Source: Bacteroidaceae bacterium (GTDB taxonomy: Bacteria > Bacteroidota > Bacteroidia > Bacteroidales > Bacteroidaceae). Taken from it: DNA of 47,685 nt. Position numbers and translations under genes: made by a program. Location: NCBI GenBank assembly GCA_017649485.1, contig JAGCGS010000005.1:1-47685 (forward strand). Direction: 5' to 3'. This document shows, in pieces, positions 1-9,397 of this stretch. The notes under the pieces were generated by a model. It searched no databases, was not told where the DNA came from, and was given only the letters and a program-made list of their open reading frames with translations. How positions within the stretch are numbered: position 1 is the stretch's first letter; each line of letters begins with the position of its first letter.

Positions 1-2
1 AA

Positions 3-443
3 GTAGGCTCCAACATCGCCTCAGAGTTAGGCACCATGCGTGTTACCCAGCAGATTGACGCTTTGGAAATCATGGGTGTGAACTCAGCCAGCTATCTGAT
101 ATTACCCAAGATAACAGCTTTGGTGAGTTTCATCCCTGTCATGGTGGTATTCAGCATCTTTGCCGGCATTATAGGAGCTTTTTGCACATGCTGGTTTGGA
201 GGCATCATGACAGCAGAGGACTTGGAGTATGGCTTGCAATACGCCTTTGTAGAGTGGTTTGTATGGGGTAGTTTTATCAAGTCATTCTGCTTTGGTTTCA
301 TCATCAGCAGTGTGGCCTCATTTTTCGGCTATACCGTCGAGGGAGGATCCATCAGCGTAGGAAAGGCATCTACCGATGCGGTGGTGGCAAGTAGTGTACT
401 GATATTGTTTGCCGACTTGATGCTAACCAATATTTTGGCGTGA
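3..443 (+). CDS. mlaE: MlaE-type ABC transporter permease, 3' part (partial)
   Basis: Integral inner-membrane permease of the MlaE family, which with an MlaF-type ATPase and an MCE-domain protein moves phospholipids between the inner and outer membranes. The reading frame is open from base 3, before the first ATG at 36, and that upstream stretch reads GSNIASELGTM, the conserved cytoplasmic segment of MlaE, followed by QIDALEIMGV. The true start is therefore outside the window. Three or four hydrophobic segments follow, and the protein ends with a short C-terminus at the TGA. No ATPase gene follows it: the next gene is tig, with its own promoter. An MlaF-like ATPase lies about 42 kb away on the other strand, and whether the two are partners cannot be told from here. 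Confidence 0.88.
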   Translation, partial: VGSNIASELGTMRVTQQIDALEIMGVNSASYLILPKITALVSFIPVMVVFSIFAGIIGAFCTCWFGGIMTAEDLEYGLQYAFVEWFVWGSFIKSFCFGFIISSVASFFGYTVEGGSISVGKASTDAVVASSVLILFADLMLTNILA

Positions 444-447
444 TTTC

Positions 448-478
448 TTTGATATTTGAAAGATAAAAGCTAATTTTG
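448..478 (+). promoter_or_regulatory. Bacteroidota-type promoter for tig
   Basis: TTTG at 448-451 and TAATTTTG at 471-478 with a 19-base spacer. This fits the primary-sigma consensus of Bacteroidota (TTTG, about 19-21 bases, TAnnTTTG). It lies about 45 bases upstream of the tig ATG and just after the stop of the permease gene. Confidence 0.75.
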
Positions 479-522
479 CACCCTCAAATTGAATTTAGTA
501 ACTAAAACAAATAATTGTCATA

Positions 523-1890
523 ATGAACGTATCATTACAAAACATTGACAAGGTAAGCGCACTGCTTACAGTTGATATGGTAAAAGCTGACTATCAGGAG
601 AACGTAGAGAAGCAGCTGAAAAAGATTCGCAAAGACGCCCAGATGCCTGGTTTCCGCAAGGGTATGGTTCCAATGGGCTTGGTTAAGAAAATGTATGAGA
701 AGTCTGTGATTGCCGACGAGGTGAACAAGCTGCTCGGCGATGCAATCAATAAGTATATCCAAGATAATAAGGTGCACATGCTGGGTGAACCATTGCCAAA
801 CGAAAACCAGCAACAGTTGGATTTCGACACTCAGGATGAGTTCAAGTTCCCGTTCGACATCGCATTGGCTCCTGTCATCAACTTCACGTTGAGTGCAGAC
901 GACAAGGTGCCTTATTACGATGTGACTGTTACAGACGAGATGGTGGACAACCAGGTGGCTTCATACGCTCAGCGTGGTGGCTCTTACGAGAAGGTTGACT
1001 CTTTCGATGCTGCTCAGAACGATATGCTGAAGGGTTTGCTTTGCGAGCTCGATGAAGCTGACAACGTGAAGGAAGGCGGCATCCGTGTGGAAAGTGCCGT
1101 GATGATGCCATCTTACATGAAGGTAGATGACGAAAAGGCAAAGTTTGCTGGTGCTAAGGTTGGCGATACCGTAACCTTCAACCCCAACAAGGCTTGGGAG
1201 GGTAATGCTCCTGAGTTGGCTTCACTGCTGAAGATGGATCGCGAGGAAGCTGTGAAAGTAACCTCAGACTTCTGTTATCAGGTTGAGGAGATTACCCGCT
1301 ATATGCCAGGTGAGATGAATCAGGAGTTGTTCGACCAGGTGTTTGGCAAGGATGTGGTGAAGAGCGAAGAAGAGTTCAAGCAGAAAGTGCGTGAGATCAT
1401 CGCTAACCAGTTCAAGTCAAATAGCGATTATAAGTTCTTGACGGATGCTCGCAAGTACATCATGGACAAGGTGGGTAAGCTGGAGTTCTCTGAGCCTTTG
1501 ATGAAGCGCATTATGAAGACCAACAATCCTGACAAGGATGATAAGTTTGTTGACGAGAACTACAATCAGACTATCGATGTATTGTCTTGGCAACTTGTCC
1601 GTGACGTGCTGGTATCACAGGAAGGTTTGAAAATTGAGCAGAATGATATCATGGAGGAAGCTAAGGCTGCTACCCGTGCTCAGTTTGCTCAGTATGGTAT
1701 GCTGAATTTACCAGACGATATGATTGCCAACTACGCAAGCGAAATGCTGAAGAAACGCGAAACCGTTGAGAATCTGGCCGATCGCGTTATTGATAGCAAG
1801 TTGGCTGATGTGCTGAAGAAGAAGGTTACCTTGGAACACCAAGCAATCTCTGCAGAGGATTTTGGCAAGATGATTCAACCAGAAGCTTGA
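523..1890 (+). CDS. tig: Trigger factor (ribosome-associated chaperone)
   Basis: Cytosolic chaperone that binds at the ribosome exit tunnel and shields nascent chains. The protein is 455 residues, normal for Bacteroidota. The N-terminal ribosome-binding domain carries the signature GFRKGMVPMG around residues 43-52, where the classical motif is GFRxGxxP. A divergent middle FKBP-like region (about 150-260) and a helical C-terminal domain follow. Bacteroidota trigger factors usually keep a weakly conserved PPIase domain, and this one matches that. The start is the ATG at 523, about 45 bases after a consensus promoter. It is followed by a strong terminator and then clpP-clpX, the common tig-clpP-clpX order that links folding and proteolysis. 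Confidence 0.95.
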   Translation: MNVSLQNIDKVSALLTVDMVKADYQENVEKQLKKIRKDAQMPGFRKGMVPMGLVKKMYEKSVIADEVNKLLGDAINKYIQDNKVHMLGEPLPNENQQQLDFDTQDEFKFPFDIALAPVINFTLSADDKVPYYDVTVTDEMVDNQVASYAQRGGSYEKVDSFDAAQNDMLKGLLCELDEADNVKEGGIRVESAVMMPSYMKVDDEKAKFAGAKVGDTVTFNPNKAWEGNAPELASLLKMDREEAVKVTSDFCYQVEEITRYMPGEMNQELFDQVFGKDVVKSEEEFKQKVREIIANQFKSNSDYKFLTDARKYIMDKVGKLEFSEPLMKRIMKTNNPDKDDKFVDENYNQTIDVLSWQLVRDVLVSQEGLKIEQNDIMEEAKAATRAQFAQYGMLNLPDDMIANYASEMLKKRETVENLADRVIDSKLADVLKKKVTLEHQAISAEDFGKMIQPEA

Positions 1891-1917
1891 CTTCATTGAT
1901 ATTTCTTCCTTTTTTAT

Positions 1918-1964
1918 AAAAAAACACGTGGTAACCGCTTGGTAATGCCATGTGTTTTTCTTTA
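1918..1964 (+). terminator. Intrinsic terminator after tig
   Basis: A 12-base stem pairs 1920-1931 (AAAAACACGTGG) with 1948-1959 (CCATGTGTTTTT), including one G-U pair. The loop is 16 bases and contains a small ACC/GGT inner stem. The 3' arm ends in five T and is followed by more T-rich sequence. It starts about 30 bases after the tig stop. A-rich on one side and T-rich on the other, it could work in both directions, but both flanking genes are on the plus strand. Confidence 0.8.
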
Positions 1965-1969
1965 TTTTG
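1938..1969 (+). promoter_or_regulatory. Possible clpP promoter inside the tig terminator
   Basis: CTTG at 1938-1941 and TTATTTTG at 1962-1969 are 20 bases apart. Each differs from the Bacteroidota consensus at one position. The upstream element falls in the loop of the tig terminator hairpin. It is the only promoter-like pair in the short gap before clpP. Confidence 0.4.
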
Positions 1970-1990
1970 CATCTAAATTAGATTTTGTAT

Positions 1991-2668
1991 ATGAATATGA
2001 TGAAAGACGATTTTAGAAAGTATGCCACCCAACACTTGGGTATGAATAGTTTAGTGCTTGATGAAGTAATGAAATCACAAGCCAGTTACCTGAATCCATA
2101 CATCCTGGAAGAGCGTCAGCTGAATGTTACTCAGTTGGATGTTTTCTCACGCCTTATGATGGATCGCATTATCTTCTTGGGCACCCAGATAGACGACTAC
2201 ACGGCAAACACGCTACAAGCCCAACTGCTTTACCTCGACTCTGTAGATTCCGGCAAGGACATCTCCATTTATATCAACTCCCCTGGTGGATCTGTGTACG
2301 CTGGTTTAGGCATCTATGACACCATGCAGTTTATTAGCAGTCCTGTAGCTACTATCTGCACAGGCATGGCAGCCAGCATGGCAGCCGTTTTGCTCGTGGC
2401 AGGTGCCGAAGGCAAGCGTTCAGCTCTAACCCACTCACGCGTAATGATTCATCAGCCGATGGGTGGAGCTCAAGGTCAGGCATCTGACATCGAAATTACC
2501 GCCCGTGAAATCCAGAAACTGAAGAAGGAACTTTATACCATCATCGCCGAACATTCACACACTCCATTCGACAAGGTATGGGCAGACTCCGATCGCGACT
2601 ATTGGATGACAGCTCAGGAAGCTATGGAATATGGAATGATTGATGAAGTGTTGACCAAGAAGAAATAA
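1991..2668 (+). CDS. clpP: ATP-dependent Clp protease proteolytic subunit
   Basis: Serine protease that forms the barrel-shaped proteolytic chamber of the ClpXP machine. With the start at ATG 1991 the product is 225 residues. Catalytic Ser129 sits in GMAASMAA, His154 in MIHQPMGG and a candidate Asp203 in DRDYWMTAQEA. The INSPGGSVYAG oxyanion segment lies at 96-105. An in-frame TTG at 1985 is a less likely start. The N-terminal extension before the conserved core is longer than in E. coli, as is usual in Bacteroidales. It is followed after three bases by clpX, so the two subunits are surely co-expressed. Confidence 0.95.
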   Translation: MNMMKDDFRKYATQHLGMNSLVLDEVMKSQASYLNPYILEERQLNVTQLDVFSRLMMDRIIFLGTQIDDYTANTLQAQLLYLDSVDSGKDISIYINSPGGSVYAGLGIYDTMQFISSPVATICTGMAASMAAVLLVAGAEGKRSALTHSRVMIHQPMGGAQGQASDIEITAREIQKLKKELYTIIAEHSHTPFDKVWADSDRDYWMTAQEAMEYGMIDEVLTKKK

Positions 2669-2671
2669 GCA

Positions 2672-3907
2672 ATGGCTATAAGGACAGTGAACAAATGCAG
2701 TTTCTGTGGTCGCACGGATAAAGAAGTTAAGTTGATGATAACGGGCATCAATGCCTATATCTGCGATGAATGTGTGCAACGTGCCAGCGAGATTTGTCAG
2801 GAGGCTTTGGAAACTTCATCGAAGCAGAAGTTTGGCCTCAACCTTAAGTCCATCCCCAAGCCTCGTGAGATCAAGGATTTCCTCGATCAATACGTGATTG
2901 GTCAAGACGAAGCAAAGCGATATCTCTCTGTAGCCGTCTATAACCACTACAAGCGTCTTCTGCAAAAGGCTGACGATGACGAGGTGGAGATAGAGAAGTC
3001 AAATATCATCATGGTGGGAGCCACTGGTACGGGAAAGACCCTGCTGGCTCGCACCATCGCCAAGTTCCTCAGTGTACCTTTTACCATTGTGGATGCGACT
3101 GTGTTGACAGAGGCTGGTTATGTAGGTGAGGACATCGAGAGCATCCTGACCCGTCTGTTGCAGGTGGCAGACTACGACGTGAAGGCTGCAGAAAAAGGCA
3201 TTGTATTTATTGACGAGATTGACAAAATAGCACGCAAGGGCGACAACCCATCTATCACCCGTGATGTTAGTGGCGAGGGTGTGCAACAAGGTTTGCTCAA
3301 ACTGTTGGAAGGTTCTATCGTGAATGTTCCACCTCAGGGAGGTCGCAAGCATCCTGAGCAGCGAATGATTCCTGTAAATACCAAGAACATTCTATTCATT
3401 TGTGGTGGTGCTTTCGATGGCATCGAGCGTAAGATAGCCCAGCGACTGAACACCCATGTGGTGGGTTACCATTCTGTGGAAAATACGGCGAAGATCGACA
3501 AAGACAATATGATGCAATACATCGCCCCGCAAGACCTCAAGGCTTTTGGCTTGATTCCTGAAATCATTGGCCGTATGCCTATCCTCACCTATCTCAATCC
3601 TCTTGACAGGACAGCCCTGCGGTCTATCCTGACTGAGCCAAAGAACTCTATCGTGAAGCAATACATCAAACTGTTCGCCATGGATGGGGTGAAATTGGAC
3701 TTCAAGGAAGACGTGTTGGAATATGTGGTGGATAAGGCCATTGAGTTCAAATTGGGAGCAAGAGGACTGCGTTCCATTGTCGAGGCAATCATGATGGATG
3801 TGATGTACGACCTGCCTTCCACCAAGAAGAAAACATTCACCGTGACGATGGAGTATGCCAAGAGTCAACTGGAAAAAGCCAACATTTCTCGCTTGCAAAA
3901 CATTTAA
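2672..3907 (+). CDS. clpX: Clp protease ATP-binding subunit ClpX
   Basis: AAA+ unfoldase that recognises substrates and feeds them to ClpP. The 411-residue protein opens with the zinc-binding domain, a CSFC pair and a CDEC pair within the first 35 residues. Walker A is GATGTGKT (about 113-120), Walker B is IVFIDEIDK, and a sensor/arginine-finger region and a C-terminal small domain follow. Walker A has Ala where Pro is common. The ClpP-docking loop, IGF in E. coli, appears to read VGY here (HVVGYH), which keeps the hydrophobic-Gly-aromatic pattern. It lies three bases after clpP in the same operon. Confidence 0.95.
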   Translation: MAIRTVNKCSFCGRTDKEVKLMITGINAYICDECVQRASEICQEALETSSKQKFGLNLKSIPKPREIKDFLDQYVIGQDEAKRYLSVAVYNHYKRLLQKADDDEVEIEKSNIIMVGATGTGKTLLARTIAKFLSVPFTIVDATVLTEAGYVGEDIESILTRLLQVADYDVKAAEKGIVFIDEIDKIARKGDNPSITRDVSGEGVQQGLLKLLEGSIVNVPPQGGRKHPEQRMIPVNTKNILFICGGAFDGIERKIAQRLNTHVVGYHSVENTAKIDKDNMMQYIAPQDLKAFGLIPEIIGRMPILTYLNPLDRTALRSILTEPKNSIVKQYIKLFAMDGVKLDFKEDVLEYVVDKAIEFKLGARGLRSIVEAIMMDVMYDLPSTKKKTFTVTMEYAKSQLEKANISRLQNI

Positions 3908-3972
3908 TAGTGCGTTTTTTTCGCCTAAAGTCTCTTTTTTTTGCTTTTAAGATAAAAAAAAAGGCTTTTGCA

Positions 3973-4003
3973 TTTGAAATATTGTAAGTTGTTTATATCT
4001 TTG
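3973..4003 (+). promoter_or_regulatory. Bacteroidota-type promoter for recQ
   Basis: TTTG at 3973-3976 and TATCTTTG at 3996-4003 with a 19-base spacer, a full consensus match. It lies 47 bases before the recQ ATG, in the 143-base gap after clpX. That gap also has a T-run/A-run pair (about 3929-3963) that may be a weak AT-only terminator for clpX. Confidence 0.78.
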
Positions 4004-4050
4004 TTTGCATGCCCAAAAGGCTCCCCCAAACATTAACCTAAAAACAACTT

Positions 4051-6237
4051 ATGGCTATGGTTGAGAAGTACAATTTGACCGAGGAGCTGAAGAAATATTT
4101 CGGCTTTGATACCTTTAAGGGAAACCAAGAAGCGATTATAGAAAATCTGCTGGCTGGCAACGATACATTTGTATTGATGCCAACAGGTGGCGGTAAATCC
4201 CTGTGTTACCAGTTGCCTTCTTTGTTGATGGAGGGTACGGCCATTGTAATTTCTCCACTCATCGCACTGATGAAGAATCAGGTGGATGCCATGCGCAATT
4301 ACAGCGAGGAAGATGGCATCGCCCACTTTATCAATTCATCGCTGAATCGCACCGCCATCGAGCAGGTTAAGGATGACATCCTGAATGGCAAGACTAAGTT
4401 GCTCTATGTGGCTCCTGAATCTCTCACCAAAGAAGAGAATGTAGAGTTCCTCAAATCAGTTAAGATCTCTTTCTATGCCATCGACGAGGCACATTGTATT
4501 TCAGAATGGGGACATGATTTCCGCCCTGAGTATAGAAAGATACGCCCCATCGTTAACAAGGTGGGCAAAGCTCCTCTCATCGCCTTGACGGCTACTGCCA
4601 CCCCCAAGGTGCAACATGATATTCAGAAGAACTTGGGCATGATGCATGCCAAAGTGTTCAAATCGTCATTCAATCGTCCGAATCTGTATTATGAAGTAAG
4701 ACCCAAGACCGATGATGTGGATAAGGACATCATCAAATACATAAAGGCAAACCCTGAGAAGTCTGGTATCATTTACTGCCTAAGCCGAAAGAAAGTGGAG
4801 GAGCTGGCAGAAATTCTGATGGCAAATGGCATCAAGGCGAAGCCTTATCATGCAGGCATGGACAGTGTAACCCGCACTGAGACACAAGACGATTTCCTGA
4901 TGGAGAAGATTGATGTCATCGTGGCAACCATAGCCTTTGGTATGGGCATCGACAAGCCTGATGTGAGATTTGTGATACACTATGACATTCCTAAGAGCTT
5001 GGAAGGTTACTACCAAGAAACAGGTCGTGCAGGTCGTGACGGTGGCGAAGGCCAATGTATCGCGTTCTATAGTGATAAAGACTTACAGAAGTTAGAGAAA
5101 TTCATGCAGGGCAAACCCGTGGCTGAGCAAGAGATAGGTAAACAACTTTTGCAGGAAACGGCTGCTTATGCCGAGTCTTCGGTTTGCCGTCGCAAAACCT
5201 TGTTACACTATTTTGGCGAGGAGTACAAGGAAGCTAATTGTGGCAACTGCGACAACTGCTTAAATCCTAAGAAACAAGTGGAAGCTCAAGATTTATTGTG
5301 TACCGTGATTGATGCGGTATATGCTGTAAAAGAGAATTTCAAACAAGACTATATAGTTAATATCATCAGGGGTGATGAAACAAATGAGGTACTCGACCAT
5401 CACCACGAGGATTTGGAGATATTCGGATCCGGTATGGGTGAGGATGAGCGTGTGTGGAACAATGTGGTACGCCAGGCTCTCATTGATGGTTATCTGAGCA
5501 AAGATGTAGAAAACTACGGCCTCATCAAGGTAACCTCAGCTGGCAAGAAGTTCCTAAAGCACCCCAAATCGTTCAAGATTGTAGAAGAAGGTGATTTCGA
5601 GGAGGCGGAGGAAGAAGCTCCAATGCATGGAGGTGCGTCACTGGCGCTCGACCCCACATTGTTCAGCATGCTTAAGGACTTGCGCAAGAAAATGTCCAAG
5701 CAACTTAACTTGCCACCATACGTCATCTTCCAAGATCCATCTTTGGAAGCAATGGCTACTACCTACCCTGTCACATTGGAAGAGTTGCAGAACATTCCAG
5801 GTGTGGGAGCTGGCAAGGCTAAACGCTATGGTGAAGACTTCTGTAAGCTCATCAAACGTCATTGTGAAGAGAACGAGATAGAACGCCCAGAAGACTTGCG
5901 TGTACGCACGGTGGCTAACAAGTCGAAGCTCAAAGTGAGCATCATCCAAGCTATAGATAGGCAGGTTGCTCTCGACGATATCGCCAGTTCAAAGGGTATG
6001 GAGTTCGACGAATTGCTGGATGAGGTAGAAGCCATTGTATATTCAGGAACGAAAATCAACATTGACTATTTCTTGCGAGAGGTGGTGGATGAAGACCATA
6101 TGTTGGACATCTACGATTACTTCCAGGAGTCGGAAACCGATGACTTGGAGGTGGCATTCGACGAGTTAGGAGAGGACTATACAGAGGAGGAAATCCGTTT
6201 GGTTCGCATTAAGTTTATCAGTGAGATGGCGAATTAG
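4051..6237 (+). CDS. recQ: ATP-dependent DNA helicase RecQ (long form with HRDC)
   Basis: 3'-5' superfamily 2 DNA helicase acting in recombination and repair of stalled forks. The product is 728 residues. Motif I MPTGGGKS is at 43-50 and the DEAH box at 145-148, inside AIDEAHCISEWGHDFRP. Motif VI is QETGRAGRDG. A RecQ zinc-binding cluster with Cys at about 378-402 (CRRKTLLHYFGEE, then CGNCDNC) is followed by a winged helix and an HRDC domain at about 535-615, including IPGVGAGKAKRYG. A further acidic tail of about 100 residues is longer than E. coli RecQ (about 610 residues) and may add a helix-turn-helix. A second, shorter RecQ lies at 29075-30784. The next gene starts 31 bases downstream. 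Confidence 0.93.
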   Translation: MAMVEKYNLTEELKKYFGFDTFKGNQEAIIENLLAGNDTFVLMPTGGGKSLCYQLPSLLMEGTAIVISPLIALMKNQVDAMRNYSEEDGIAHFINSSLNRTAIEQVKDDILNGKTKLLYVAPESLTKEENVEFLKSVKISFYAIDEAHCISEWGHDFRPEYRKIRPIVNKVGKAPLIALTATATPKVQHDIQKNLGMMHAKVFKSSFNRPNLYYEVRPKTDDVDKDIIKYIKANPEKSGIIYCLSRKKVEELAEILMANGIKAKPYHAGMDSVTRTETQDDFLMEKIDVIVATIAFGMGIDKPDVRFVIHYDIPKSLEGYYQETGRAGRDGGEGQCIAFYSDKDLQKLEKFMQGKPVAEQEIGKQLLQETAAYAESSVCRRKTLLHYFGEEYKEANCGNCDNCLNPKKQVEAQDLLCTVIDAVYAVKENFKQDYIVNIIRGDETNEVLDHHHEDLEIFGSGMGEDERVWNNVVRQALIDGYLSKDVENYGLIKVTSAGKKFLKHPKSFKIVEEGDFEEAEEEAPMHGGASLALDPTLFSMLKDLRKKMSKQLNLPPYVIFQDPSLEAMATTYPVTLEELQNIPGVGAGKAKRYGEDFCKLIKRHCEENEIERPEDLRVRTVANKSKLKVSIIQAIDRQVALDDIASSKGMEFDELLDEVEAIVYSGTKINIDYFLREVVDEDHMLDIYDYFQESETDDLEVAFDELGEDYTEEEIRLVRIKFISEMAN

Positions 6238-6268
6238 CGACAGAATAATACAGTTTATAATAGGTGAA

Positions 6269-7732
6269 ATGAAAATTGGTTTTGATAATGATAAGTATCT
6301 GAAGATACAGTCAGAGCATATCCGTGAGCGTATCGCCCAGTTCGATGGCAAGCTATATATGGAACTGGGTGGCAAGTTATTCGACGACCATCATGCTTCC
6401 CGCATCCTGCCAGGATTCCAACCAGACAGTAAATTACGTATGCTTGCACAACTGCGTGAAAGCATTGAGATTGTCATCGTCATCAGTGCAGAAGATATTG
6501 AGAAGAATAAGATACGTGCCGACTTAGGCATCACCTACGATGAAGATGTACTGCGTCTGAGAGATGAGTTCATGAAACGCGACTTTATGGTGGGATCGGT
6601 GGTAATCACCCATTACAATGGCCAGATGGCGGCAGATCAGTTCAGACATCGTCTGGGGCGCATGGGCATCAAGACTTTCATACATTATCCCATTGAGGGC
6701 TATCCACATAACGTGAAGTTGATTGCCAGTGATGAAGGCTATGGTAAGAATGATTATGTGGAGACTTCTCGTGAGCTGGTCATTGTGACTGCTCCTGGTC
6801 CGGGAAGCGGCAAGATGGCTGTGTGCTTAAGTCAGTTGTACAACGAGAACCGTCGGGGTAAACGCGCAGGTTACGCAAAGTTCGAGACCTTCCCAGTGTG
6901 GAACCTGCCACTAAAGCACCCCATTAACATCGCTTATGAAGCCGCTACTGCCGACCTTAACGATGTGAATATGATCGACCCCTTCCACTTGGAGGCTTAC
7001 GGTAAGATTGCAATCAACTACAACCGTGACATTGAAATTTATCCCGTGCTCAACGCCCTATTCGAAGGCATTTATGGTGAAAATCCTTACAAGTCGCCTA
7101 CTGATATGGGTGTGAACATGATTGGTTTCTGCATCTGCGATGACGAGGTGTGTTGCCAGGCATCACGCGACGAAATTATTCGCCGTTACTATACGGCTAC
7201 AAATAAGTTGGCAGATGGTGCTTGCAACGAGAATGAGGTAAATAAGATTCGCATGTTATTTAATCAGGCGAAGATTACCACAGCCGACCGTAAGACAACG
7301 GTGGCGGCCAACGAACGCAAGCAGCTGACTGGTCAGCCTGCTTCGGCAATGGAGCTGGACGATGGTACCATCATCACCGCTAAGACAACCACATTGCTGG
7401 GATGCAGTGCGGCATTAATATTGAATGTCATTAAGTATCTGGCAGGCATCAGTCACGATGTGAAGTTGATTCCACAGAGTATGATTGAGCCAATCCAGAA
7501 AACAAAAATAGAATACTTGGGTGGCAACAATCCTCGCCTTCACACCGATGAGGTGCTGGTAGCTCTCAGCGTGTTGTCCCAGCACGACGAACTGTGTCGC
7601 CATGCTTTGGAGCAGTTGCCCAAGCTTCGTGGCTGTCAGGTACACACCACCATCATGTTGGGTGAAGTAGATCGTAAGATCTTCAAGAAATTAGGTTGCG
7701 ACCTTACCTGCGATCCTATCAAGAAGAAATGA
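6269..7732 (+). CDS. DUF1846 domain-containing protein
   Basis: Member of the DUF1846 family, a conserved, probably cytosolic protein of about 500 residues with no settled function that I know of. The chosen start, ATG 6269 (MKIGFDNDKY), gives 487 residues and matches the usual family N-terminus. The open frame extends 48 bases upstream to 6221, but that part overlaps recQ and is not family-like. Typical family segments are DGKLYMELGGKLFDDHHASRI near residue 30 (split here: DGKLYMELGG, then KLFDDHHASR) and the glycine-rich TAPGPGSGKMAVCLSQLY near residue 175, which resembles a phosphate-binding loop. It probably shares the recQ transcript. Its last 14 bases overlap the convergent glycosidase gene. 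Confidence 0.88.
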   Translation: MKIGFDNDKYLKIQSEHIRERIAQFDGKLYMELGGKLFDDHHASRILPGFQPDSKLRMLAQLRESIEIVIVISAEDIEKNKIRADLGITYDEDVLRLRDEFMKRDFMVGSVVITHYNGQMAADQFRHRLGRMGIKTFIHYPIEGYPHNVKLIASDEGYGKNDYVETSRELVIVTAPGPGSGKMAVCLSQLYNENRRGKRAGYAKFETFPVWNLPLKHPINIAYEAATADLNDVNMIDPFHLEAYGKIAINYNRDIEIYPVLNALFEGIYGENPYKSPTDMGVNMIGFCICDDEVCCQASRDEIIRRYYTATNKLADGACNENEVNKIRMLFNQAKITTADRKTTVAANERKQLTGQPASAMELDDGTIITAKTTTLLGCSAALILNVIKYLAGISHDVKLIPQSMIEPIQKTKIEYLGGNNPRLHTDEVLVALSVLSQHDELCRHALEQLPKLRGCQVHTTIMLGEVDRKIFKKLGCDLTCDPIKKK

Positions 7733-9158
7733 GGTACGAGACAACTCCATTAGCTGGCAAATTGGCCACAAAGGCTGGTTTGCCAGCTATTTGTATATTC
7801 ACCTGTCTTGCATCACCTCGGTTACTCACCACCAAACCATAGGAGCCATCGGGATTCACGAAAGCGGCGTAGATGACACCTTGCCCTGCATCACCACTCG
7901 ACTCTATGCGATAAGCCCCTGGTTTGGCTACCACACTCATGTGAGCCATAGCATAAAAGTGCGAATTACGGGTAATGGTAGTATAGTCAGTATTGTCAAT
8001 ATCCACCACGCCATAACAGGTGGCACAGGCTCCCTCTCCACGATGCGGTCCTCGGTCGTTGTCCAGCATAAGATTCCACACCACAACACCGCGACACCAG
8101 CCATTCACGGTGGCGAGTCCGAGTTGCTCAACATCCCTCAACAGCGACTTCTCCAGATCCCTGCCATTATTCCAAGTGCCGATGCTCGCCTCGCTAAACA
8201 CTAGCTCCTTATCGGGAGCTTCCTTGTAAATACGTAACAGTTCGTCTGCCTTTCCACCATAGTTGTGATAAGCGGCCCCAGCAAAGAATCTTGCAGCTTC
8301 TGCATCAGCATAGATATGCAACGGATATTGCTGTTGGTCTGCCATATCATCATAGTTGTAGTTATGGTCAAAAGCATAAACTTTTACATCCAGCCCTGCT
8401 TTGCGAAGAGCAGGTCCCAATGCCTGCTTCACAAATGCCAGTTGCTCTTGCCAACCCATAAAAAGAGAAGCTGAGTTACCACGATTCAGCGGTTCATTTT
8501 GAGGAGTAACGCAATAGATAGGCACACCAGCCTGCTGCATAGCCTCAATCCACAACACGAAATAACGGCCGTAGTCCTGATAGCAAGCAGGATTCAACTG
8601 TCCACCTGTCCATGAGTCGTAAGGCACAGGCTCATCCAAGCTTTTTACTTTCATCCACTTGGGACAAGTCCAAGGTGTCCCCATAATCTTTAGCGACGGA
8701 TTGATGGCAAGGATCTCCCGCAAAGCCGGAATCACATATTTCGTCTCCTCTATCGTCAACCCAAAATGCTCGATACCTGGCTCATCGCACAACGTATATT
8801 CACTCAGCGAAAAGTCGGAACAGCCAATGCTTACCCTTACATAACTGAAGCCCACCTTGTCAGGAGCAAAGGTCTCCTGTAAGAATGCATGCCTGGCCTC
8901 TGCTGACATTAGTGAAAGATTATACGCAGTGGAGCCTGTGATGGCAGCCCCGAATCCATCAATCTCCTGGTGTCGTACGGCAGGATTGAGGTTGATCACA
9001 GGTATTCCTGTTTGAGCAGTCCCCCATTCAGCTTTTCCCTGTGTCATATCCATCGTACGAGTTACATCAGTGGCATAGCTTTTTACCACCTGCTGCGCAT
9101 AGGTTGCCAAGTTCACAAACAGCAACCCCAACCCTATCAGTATCAAATTCTTTTTCAT
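7719..9158 (-). CDS. Secreted glycoside hydrolase family 30 enzyme
   Basis: Glycosidase of family GH30 (clan A, retaining), whose members cleave beta-glucosyl, beta-xylosyl or related bonds; many are called glucosylceramidases. The start is ATG at 9158, giving 479 residues. Bases up to 9275 stay open but lack signal-peptide character. A signal peptide (MKKNLILIGLGLLFVNLATYA) ends near residue 21, so it is exported. The family hallmark IDGFGAAITGS is at about 66-76. The acid/base is predicted as Glu222 in TPQNEP and the nucleophile as Glu323 in VFSEASIGTW. The final 75 residues form the usual beta-sandwich. No SusC/D genes flank it, so the substrate cannot be inferred. It has its own promoter and overlaps the DUF1846 gene tail to tail. 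Confidence 0.92.
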   Translation of the reverse strand: MKKNLILIGLGLLFVNLATYAQQVVKSYATDVTRTMDMTQGKAEWGTAQTGIPVINLNPAVRHQEIDGFGAAITGSTAYNLSLMSAEARHAFLQETFAPDKVGFSYVRVSIGCSDFSLSEYTLCDEPGIEHFGLTIEETKYVIPALREILAINPSLKIMGTPWTCPKWMKVKSLDEPVPYDSWTGGQLNPACYQDYGRYFVLWIEAMQQAGVPIYCVTPQNEPLNRGNSASLFMGWQEQLAFVKQALGPALRKAGLDVKVYAFDHNYNYDDMADQQQYPLHIYADAEAARFFAGAAYHNYGGKADELLRIYKEAPDKELVFSEASIGTWNNGRDLEKSLLRDVEQLGLATVNGWCRGVVVWNLMLDNDRGPHRGEGACATCYGVVDIDNTDYTTITRNSHFYAMAHMSVVAKPGAYRIESSGDAGQGVIYAAFVNPDGSYGLVVSNRGDARQVNIQIAGKPAFVANLPANGVVSYLISS

Positions 9159-9183
9159 TATTCGCCTTTCTTGAAATTTCCTA

Positions 9184-9214
9184 CAAATATACAACATTTT
9201 GGGATAAATGCAAT
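9184..9214 (-). promoter_or_regulatory. Probable promoter for the GH30 gene
   Basis: On the minus strand TATATTTG (complement of 9184-9191) lies 19 bases from ATTG (complement of 9211-9214), a three-of-four match to TTTG. It lies 26 bases upstream of the GH30 start codon, in the 239-base divergent gap shared with the DJ-1/PfpI operon. Confidence 0.55.
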
Positions 9215-9336
9215 AGCTATTGTTTACTTTTGCTTTTTTCCATGCTTTTCTACATCCAACAGTTTGACAACGCATTCAAAAATCTGTTATGGGTCGTGGG
9301 AAACTTCAAAAATCGACTAACTTTCCTGCCGCAAAA

Positions 9337-9368
9337 CTTGCATCTCGGTGTTTTATTATATATCTTTG
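9337..9368 (+). promoter_or_regulatory. Promoter for the DJ-1/PfpI-ispD-recG operon
   Basis: CTTG at 9337-9340, a 20-base spacer, then TATCTTTG at 9361-9368. It lies 30 bases before the first ATG and matches the Bacteroidota consensus except for one base in the upstream element. Confidence 0.7.
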
Positions 9369-9397
9369 CATAGATTTAGCATAACGAAAAAACAAGG

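Noticed and set aside
3908-3972. T-run/A-run pair after clpX as a terminator
   Set aside because: The stem would be nearly all A-T with little GC, so it is too weak to call with confidence.
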